A stretch of DNA of 64,000 nt from JACJXW01 sp964418125. Its GTDB lineage: Bacteria > Bacteroidota > Bacteroidia > Chitinophagales > Saprospiraceae. The number at the start of each line of letters is the position of its first letter. The stretch's first letter is position 1. The translations under genes and the position numbers were made by a program. The notes below the pieces were generated by a model that saw only the letters and a list, made by a program, of their open reading frames with translations, did not search any database and had not been told where the DNA came from. The stretch covers positions 62,001-126,000 of the forward strand of contig CAYQKY010000004.1 in NCBI GenBank assembly GCA_964418125.1, given 5' to 3'. Below are positions 60,401 to 64,000 of the stretch, piece by piece.

Positions 60401-60553
60401 CGCGGCCTCATTCGCGAAGTGTACGATAAGATCCTGGCCCACGACTTCTACACCGGTTGCGGGGAGCCGAACTGCCCGTGGTGTAATTTCCTGCGGCATA
60501 ATGTGGCGGTGGATACTTTCTCGGAGCGGGAGGTGGAGGAGTTGGATGATTGA
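57404..60553 (+). CDS. UvrD/AddA-like helicase with C-terminal PD-(D/E)XK nuclease
   Basis: A 1,049-residue SF1 helicase-nuclease. N-terminal: Walker A LAGPGTGKTHIL, DEYQDTNSAQ (motif II), DDDQSIYEFQGA (motif III), QDNYRSTQQIL (motif IV), and HSAKGLEFRYVY and RRRLFYVAMTRAKERL (motifs V-VI). The C-terminal nuclease (about 785-1040) has GSIDRLILE and VVDYKTGSQ (catalytic D and K), with four cysteines: C791 (MCPLGFYYEN) and C1019, C1024, C1027 (TGCGEPNCPWC). In AddB-type nucleases four such cysteines bind a 4Fe-4S cluster, but the last cysteine of the normal CxxC-x5-C is Asn here and C1019 is extra. It probably acts in double-strand-break processing or foreign-DNA degradation. The ATG at 57404 fits the family start. 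Confidence 0.9.
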   Translation: MPKAPPNRHHYNEAFQEVLDRLNPRQREAVEHIEGPVLALAGPGTGKTHILSARIGRILLETDAQAQNILCLTFTDAGVNAMRQRLLEFIGPEAHRVHIYTFHSFCNSIIQDNLELFGRQDMEPVSELEQVELIRGLLDELDVHHPLRRGRPDPYFYEGHLRGLFQRMKAEDWTVELVNDRIDAYLQSLPQREEFIYKINRGNIRKGNLKKSKIEEAQNRMELLRAAAALFPRYQEAMYEARRYDYDDMILWVLRAFEDNENLLRSYQEQYLYFLVDEYQDTNSAQNEIIHKLIGFWEQPNIFIVGDDDQSIYEFQGARLKNLTDFYHKFEKDIRLVLLQDNYRSTQQILDASRGVIRHNELRIVNKLQDLGIEKLLVARNGSLAEAPLRPQIVAYPNRLHEEADIVRQLQKLYGEGFPLHEIAVIYAKHRQAGHLVELLEKTGIPYNTRRKINVLDLPLIRNLRQLLEYFAAEFQHPHSAEYLLFQILHFTFFGLHPDGLARLSLYQARFEWGDRPPWRELLADEPTLDKIGLEDKAALRRFTDFHNHMLREYSSLSAPAFVERLINRSGMLKYVLEHERRTLLLQALKAFVDFVKAEAARSPRLTIGRLLDLLRNMDANHIALEASSSLQVEVGVNLLTAHSAKGLEFRYVYLIDCGRHWEPRTRASAFRFALPDTLTYSGEEDALEARRRLFYVAMTRAKERLHISYSEEDDKGKPQQRAIFIDEVLKSSGLEVQQRALPAAELLEVEALRLLEQSTPQVEPLDEATVSGLLEGFQLSVSAMNRYLMCPLGFYYENVLKAPTLMREAAHYGTAMHNALQRLFERMKLSKGKTFASEALFIKLFEQEMERRQGFFSRKEYQRRLEMGRRNLSEYYKLHIGSWEKNVLLEHKPRNVEMEGVPITGSIDRLILEGLAEARVVDYKTGSQSDAKMKRPTPANPQGGSYWRQLVFYKILYESQPGNTRTVKSGMISYLEPDTRGEFQEKELVYTPKDVETVRGLIREVYDKILAHDFYTGCGEPNCPWCNFLRHNVAVDTFSEREVEELDD

Positions 60554-60643
60554 GGGGGCGGCTGGAAAAAGCCATCAATGTTAAAAAAATTGCCCTTTCC
60601 GAATATTATCTCTAACTTATCGGTTCTACACGTTCTAACCTGC

Positions 60644-60680
60644 CGCCGGCCGGCCTTAAGCGCCGGGCCGGAGTTTTTTT
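60644..60680 (+). terminator. Intrinsic terminator after the helicase gene
   Basis: CCGGCC-GGC/GCC-GGGCCGG stem with a CTTAAGC loop followed by AGTTTTTTT, about 95 nt past the stop. Strong GC stem plus U-run. Confidence 0.75.
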
Positions 60681-60683
60681 CGG

Positions 60684-60707
60684 ACGGGCCACTTTTAAGT
60701 GGCCCGT
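60684..60707. repeat. 24-bp perfect palindrome
   Basis: ACGGGCCACTT-TT-AAGTGGCCCGT is a perfect 11+2+11 inverted repeat just after the terminator. It may be a second terminator hairpin without U-run or a protein-binding site. Confidence 0.5.
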
Positions 60708-60949
60708 AATGGAGTCAGGCCAGTGGCGCCTCTATCTCCTGCTCGATTGATTCATTCATCAAATCCCGAATACTATGGTACATTTCATTTTGGCAGGTTT
60801 ACACACACACATTTATCCGCCGAAGCCTTGGCGAAGGAGGACACATTTATCCGCCTGAGCCTTCTCGGGCCGGCAAAACCCAAAAGCGAAGCCGAAGGCA
60901 GGGGAGGGCCTATTTACCAATTGCCCCTGGAAAAGGGCTCGGCCAATAC

Positions 60950-62839
60950 TTGTTCATTTTCCTTGCCTTTATCTTTTCACCTGTAATTCTGGATGGCCAG
61001 TGTTTCTCCCCCAGTATTCGGGTAAGGAGTATGCTGCACGATTACAGCGGCAACATCTGGGCCGGCACGGAGAACGGCCCATTGCTAAAATATGAACGAC
61101 AACGCGGCCAATTCCACCGGCTTCAGTACCAGGCCGGCAAAAAAGCCGCTTTAAGCCATAATTGGGTAACCGGTATCGCGCAGGACGGACGAGGGCGGTA
61201 TTGGATCAGCACCTACGGCGGAGGGTTCAACCTCTGGGAGCGGCAGGAAAATACCTTTTCCCACTATCGGGCCCAGGCCGGGCCATCTGAGGGGCCGATC
61301 AACGATTATTGCCTGGGCCTGGATATTGGAGAGAATGGGAAGGTTTGGTTTGCAGAAGGGTTTCAGGTTGGTTCTTTTGATCCCGTTTCGGGGGTGTTCA
61401 GCCATCATCAGGCGGGCGGTGGAACGGCATGGTCCCTTTTCGAAGATCCCGAAAACCGCCTTTGGGTTACTCTATTTTCACCCCGACAGCATTCGGGACA
61501 ATACCACTCCTCCGAGGCTGGCCTTTACCGGAATTGATCTTTTTGGCGAACCTATCCCTATTGATGAAGATGGCCCGCTGAAAAAGCATGTCTCCCTCTC
61601 TCCTGGGATTCGCTTTGCGCACTGGCAAAACGACCTGACGATCCATTACGCCGCGCTGCATTTCAAAAACCCGGCGAAGAACAGCTACCGCATCCAGCTG
61701 GGCAATTACGATAACGGCTGGCGTGATGTGGGCCATCAAAATTTCGCCAATTATACCAACCTCGACCCGGGCCGCTACACCTTCCGCGTCAAAGCCGCCA
61801 ATAGCGATGGGATCTGGAATGAAGAAAGCATCGCCCTCGATATCACCATTCTTCCCCCCTGGTACTGGAACGGCTGGTCACAGGCCCTCTATCTGGTTCT
61901 GATCATTGGCCTGATCCTGGGCGTTTACCGCTTTCAGCTCAACCGCCGCCTGGCCCTGGCCGAAGCCGCCCGCCTCAAAGAGCTGGATAGCTTCAAAACC
62001 AAACTTTATACCAACATTACCCATGAGTTTCGCACGCCGCTCACCGTCATCGAGGGCATGGCCGGGCAGATCACCGGCTTTGAAGAAGAGCGGGACGCCA
62101 TCCGGCGCAACAGCCGGAACCTGCTTAACCTCGTCAACCGCATGTTGGGCCTGTCCAAACTGGAGGCCGGGAGGGGGCTTACCACCTCCTCTACGCCCGC
62201 AACGGACGCGAGGGCATCGCCCAGGCCCGGGAGCATATCCCCGACATCATCATCAGCGATGTGATGATGCCGGAGGTGGATGGCTTTGAGCTGTGCAAAA
62301 CCCTGAAGCAGGACGAGCGCACCAGCCATATCCCCATTATCCTGCTGACGGCACGGGCGGATATGCCCTCCAAGGTCGAAGGGCTGGAGCACGGCGCCGA
62401 CGCCTACCTCGTCAAGCCTTTCCATAAAGAAGAACTGGAGGTGCGCCTGCGCAAGCTGATCGAGCTGCGGCGAAAATTGCAGGAACGCTACAACCAGCCG
62501 GACTTTCAGCCCGAGCCGGCCACCCAAAAGGAGGACGCCTTTGTGCTGAAGGTAAAGGAACTCCTGCTGGACAACCTGGATGACGATACCTTTGGCATTG
62601 AGGAACTCAGTACAGAGCTGGCCATGAGCCGGGTGCACCTGCACCGCAAGCTCAAAGCGCTGACCGGCAAGCCCACCTCGCATTTCATGCGCCAGGTGCG
62701 CCTGCAGGAGGCTTATAAACTTTTGAAGGCCGGCGAACTCAATGTTTCGGAAGTGGCCTACCGGGTGGGGTATAAGGACCCGGGGTACTTTTCGAAGCTA
62801 TTTGCGGAGATGTACGGGAGGCCGCCGAGTGAGGTGTAG
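60950..62839 (+). pseudogene. Decayed hybrid two-component system regulator (HTCS-type), two internal deletions
   Basis: Three frames together spell parts of one HTCS protein. 60950-about 61465: TTG-started signal peptide and Reg_prop-type propeller repeats (MLHDYSGNIWAGTENG, AQDGRGRYWISTYGG, DPENRLWV), only about four of the usual 14. From about 61465 the frame shifts to LYFHPDSIRDNTTPPRL, then a Y_Y_Y domain (YDNGWRDVGHQNFANY), TM helix, and HisKA (ITHEFRTPLTVIEG) to LSKLEAG at about 62170. The next frame begins in the middle of a receiver (LLYARNGREG, IIISDVMMPEVDGFEL) and runs through an AraC-type HTH (ELAMSRVHLHRKLKALTGKP) to 62839. The kinase HATPase domain and the start of the receiver are missing. 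It cannot work as a sensor. Confidence 0.85.
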
Positions 62840-62884
62840 TTTTCAGCTGACAACTCTGAATTGTCAAATATTACCTTGACCGAC

Positions 62885-63220
62885 TTAGGCTACAGCGTAG
62901 TCGGAATACTCTCGTGTTTTAGGTGACAGAAACCCCAAAACGATGTCCGATTTCGGTACGCCCATTTCCGTTAGTCTCAAGCCGAGATCGATCTCTGTCA
63001 TGTTGCGCTGTATCCAGATTTTATCATTGATGATATCCATATGTATCGGGCAATCGTGAATGAATTTGTTGCCTTCCCAACCAATCGTGACTATCTGGTA
63101 ACGATGGTTTTCCTTGTCAGCAATCAGCTGGTTTTCCGCCTTGAGATTCGCGTATTTTACTTTTGTATATTCTGTCAGGATCTGAAGAACGAATTGCTGG
63201 TATTTTGCTACTTTATCCAT
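62885..63220 (-). CDS. xisI: XisI-like protein
   Basis: An intact 111-residue protein. The stretches IVTIGWEGNKFIHDCPIHMDI, KIWIQRNMTEIDLG and GVPKSDIVLGFLSPKTREYSDYAVA are the XisI family pattern (named for the fdxN excision factor of cyanobacteria). XisI proteins are usually paired with XisH, encoded here just upstream with a 13-bp overlap. Outside cyanobacteria the pair is widespread and often read as a toxin-antitoxin-like or selfish pair. XisH is broken, so this XisI is an orphan. Low GC compared with the neighbourhood. Confidence 0.82.
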   Translation of the reverse strand: MDKVAKYQQFVLQILTEYTKVKYANLKAENQLIADKENHRYQIVTIGWEGNKFIHDCPIHMDIINDKIWIQRNMTEIDLGLRLTEMGVPKSDIVLGFLSPKTREYSDYAVA

Positions 63221-63622
63221 GATTTGATCTTTTCTGAATCGGGTTCGTAAAGAATGATTTTAAACTTGTGTTGCCGGAAAACAGCCTTCACCAAAGATTC
63301 TTCGCCAAATGCTTCATAAACATCATAAGGCATAGCTAAAAATAGCGCTCTATTTGACCCTTCCAATTTCAACGCCTCACGATAAATGAGGTATTTGCCC
63401 ACTGCTTCGTGCAGAGCTGTAATGAAAGAAGCAATGCCAAAGATTTTCACTTCAACGGCTATTTTTTCTCCTTCTTTTTCAGCCGCAATTATTTTCTCCG
63501 CTCCCAGGTCAATATGAATTGGGATGCGGCCTACTTTGAGATATAAAGGGTCTTACGTGATCCTCCACCCTTCACTGCGAAGCGTTGATTTGACTTCTTC
63601 GTGAAACTTGTCCTTGGCCATC
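63208..63622 (-). pseudogene. xisH: XisH-like endonuclease-fold protein, disrupted by frameshift and stop
   Basis: ATG at 63622 opens MAKDKFH, then an extra G (plus strand near 63599-63601) shifts the frame. The following frame reads EEVKSTLRSEGWRIT, a TAA stop (63553-63555), then DPLYLKVGRIPIHIDLGAEK, AAEKEGEKIAVEVKIFGIASFI, and the rest to 63208. The order DLG...AVEVK fits the PD-(D/E)XK-like motif of XisH proteins, so the gene family is clear. The frameshift and the stop in the middle of the conserved WRIT-DPL motif make it non-functional unless there is a sequencing error. A GTG at 63450 could still make an 80-residue C-terminal piece. Confidence 0.8.
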
Positions 63623-63625
63623 GAT

Positions 63626-63904
63626 CATAAACTTGATGGGATAAAACTAAAGCATCCGAAGGTTAATTACAAGTGCTTCGGCCAGAAAAAGACTCTTAAA
63701 AGCCCAGGTTTGAGAACCTTCGCATGCTCCTCTATGATAGGTTCTTAAACCTGGATAAAGGGCCTTGCGATCTGGAAGATCACGGCACGATGTAACAATA
63801 TTCTATGCATTGGTAACAATATTCCCAACGGCTTACCCCCTTCTTTCCGACATTGCGCTTATCCTTTTTTGCTAAGCATTCTCTCACTTTTAAAACCTGT
63901 TGTC
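63626..63904. other. Gap with long hairpin and direct repeats, no gene
   Basis: CCAGGTTTGAGAACCT (63704-63719) and AGGTTCTTAAACCTGG (63739-63754) pair as a 16-bp stem with one mismatch and a 19-nt loop. GTAACAATATTC occurs twice (63792-63803 and 63813-63824). These may be target or end sequences of the XisHI-carrying DNA or operator sites of the next gene. Confidence 0.5.
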
Positions 63905-64000
63905 ATGAGACACCCGTCTACCTTTTATCCGATCCTTTTCTTTTCATTGTTCTCCTTTTCCGCTATGGGCCAGGAACGGCTCGAAAAAACCATCACCACA
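63905..64000 (+). CDS. Start of an exported protein, cut by window
   Basis: ATG at 63905 opens MRHPSTFYPILFFSLFSFSA followed by MGQERLEKT, a signal peptide with a likely cleavage before QER. Thirty-two residues are visible, too few to name a family. Confidence 0.65.
   Translation, partial: MRHPSTFYPILFFSLFSFSAMGQERLEKTITT

Larger units (their letters stand above)
60554..60949. other. 396-bp gap with hairpins and direct repeats
   Basis: Besides the hairpins listed, ACACATTTATCCGCC occurs twice (60807-60821 and 60841-60855) with a CGAAGCCTTGGCGAAGG near-palindrome between. A plus-strand frame from 60699 has no features and I do not call it. The gap leads into the decayed HTCS gene. Confidence 0.5.

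Overview
This window reads as chromosome of a free-living, moderately GC-rich Bacteroidota, most likely in or near the Saprospiraceae (inference; no rRNA or marker tree is available here). The pointers are type IX secretion (T9SS) genes (PorX-type regulator, PorP/SprF outer-membrane protein), at least four secreted proteins with T9SS C-terminal sorting domains, an ECF sigma/FecR/TonB-receptor/DUF4249 cluster, an RprXY-like two-component pair, DUF6427 and AtpZ/bactofilin genes, and repeated matches to the Bacteroidota promoter TTTG-N19-21-TAnnTTTG.

Layout. 1-11.2 kb: end of a small protein, porX (-), HD phosphohydrolase, MFS exporter, small MIase-like protein, alpha/beta hydrolase, DUF6427 membrane protein, and a stand-alone DsbD-alpha protein beside a DsbD reductase with two such domains. 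11.2-18.6 kb (-): a bactofilin/AtpZ/4-TM/biotin-carrier cluster with a structured leader, a PorP-like protein, a cytoplasmic HtrA-like protease and paaABC behind a palindromic operator. 18.6-26.5 kb (-): sigma factor, FecR, T9SS protein, outer-membrane lipoprotein, STN TonB receptor and DUF4249 lipoprotein. 26.7-34 kb: META lipoprotein and a giant T9SS adhesin of about 2,225 residues with about 30 tandem two-cysteine repeats. 34-49.9 kb: rprXY-like pair, candidate small RNA, pyrD, mscS, a TonB-plug/vWA T9SS protein, purH-coaX-OMP-TPR, and nadE (-). 50-60.6 kb: PIN remnant, dnaX, Crp/Fnr regulator, second type B T9SS protein, AT-rich ATPase and a helicase-nuclease. 60.9-64 kb: a decayed hybrid two-component regulator, xisI with a broken xisH, and the start of an exported protein.

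How it fits together: many products are for the cell surface (T9SS machinery, regulator and cargo, TonB uptake, envelope thiol chemistry), set among housekeeping genes for purine, pyrimidine, CoA, NAD and replication. The least explained material is non-coding: a family of long imperfect inverted repeats built from short A/T-rich or G/C-rich 'words' in many intergenic gaps (and apparently inside the dnaX linker), a promoter-terminator unit lacking an ORF upstream of pyrD, and a folded leader before the bactofilin gene. Gene decay (HTCS, XisH, PIN) is concentrated near 50 kb and 61-63.6 kb.
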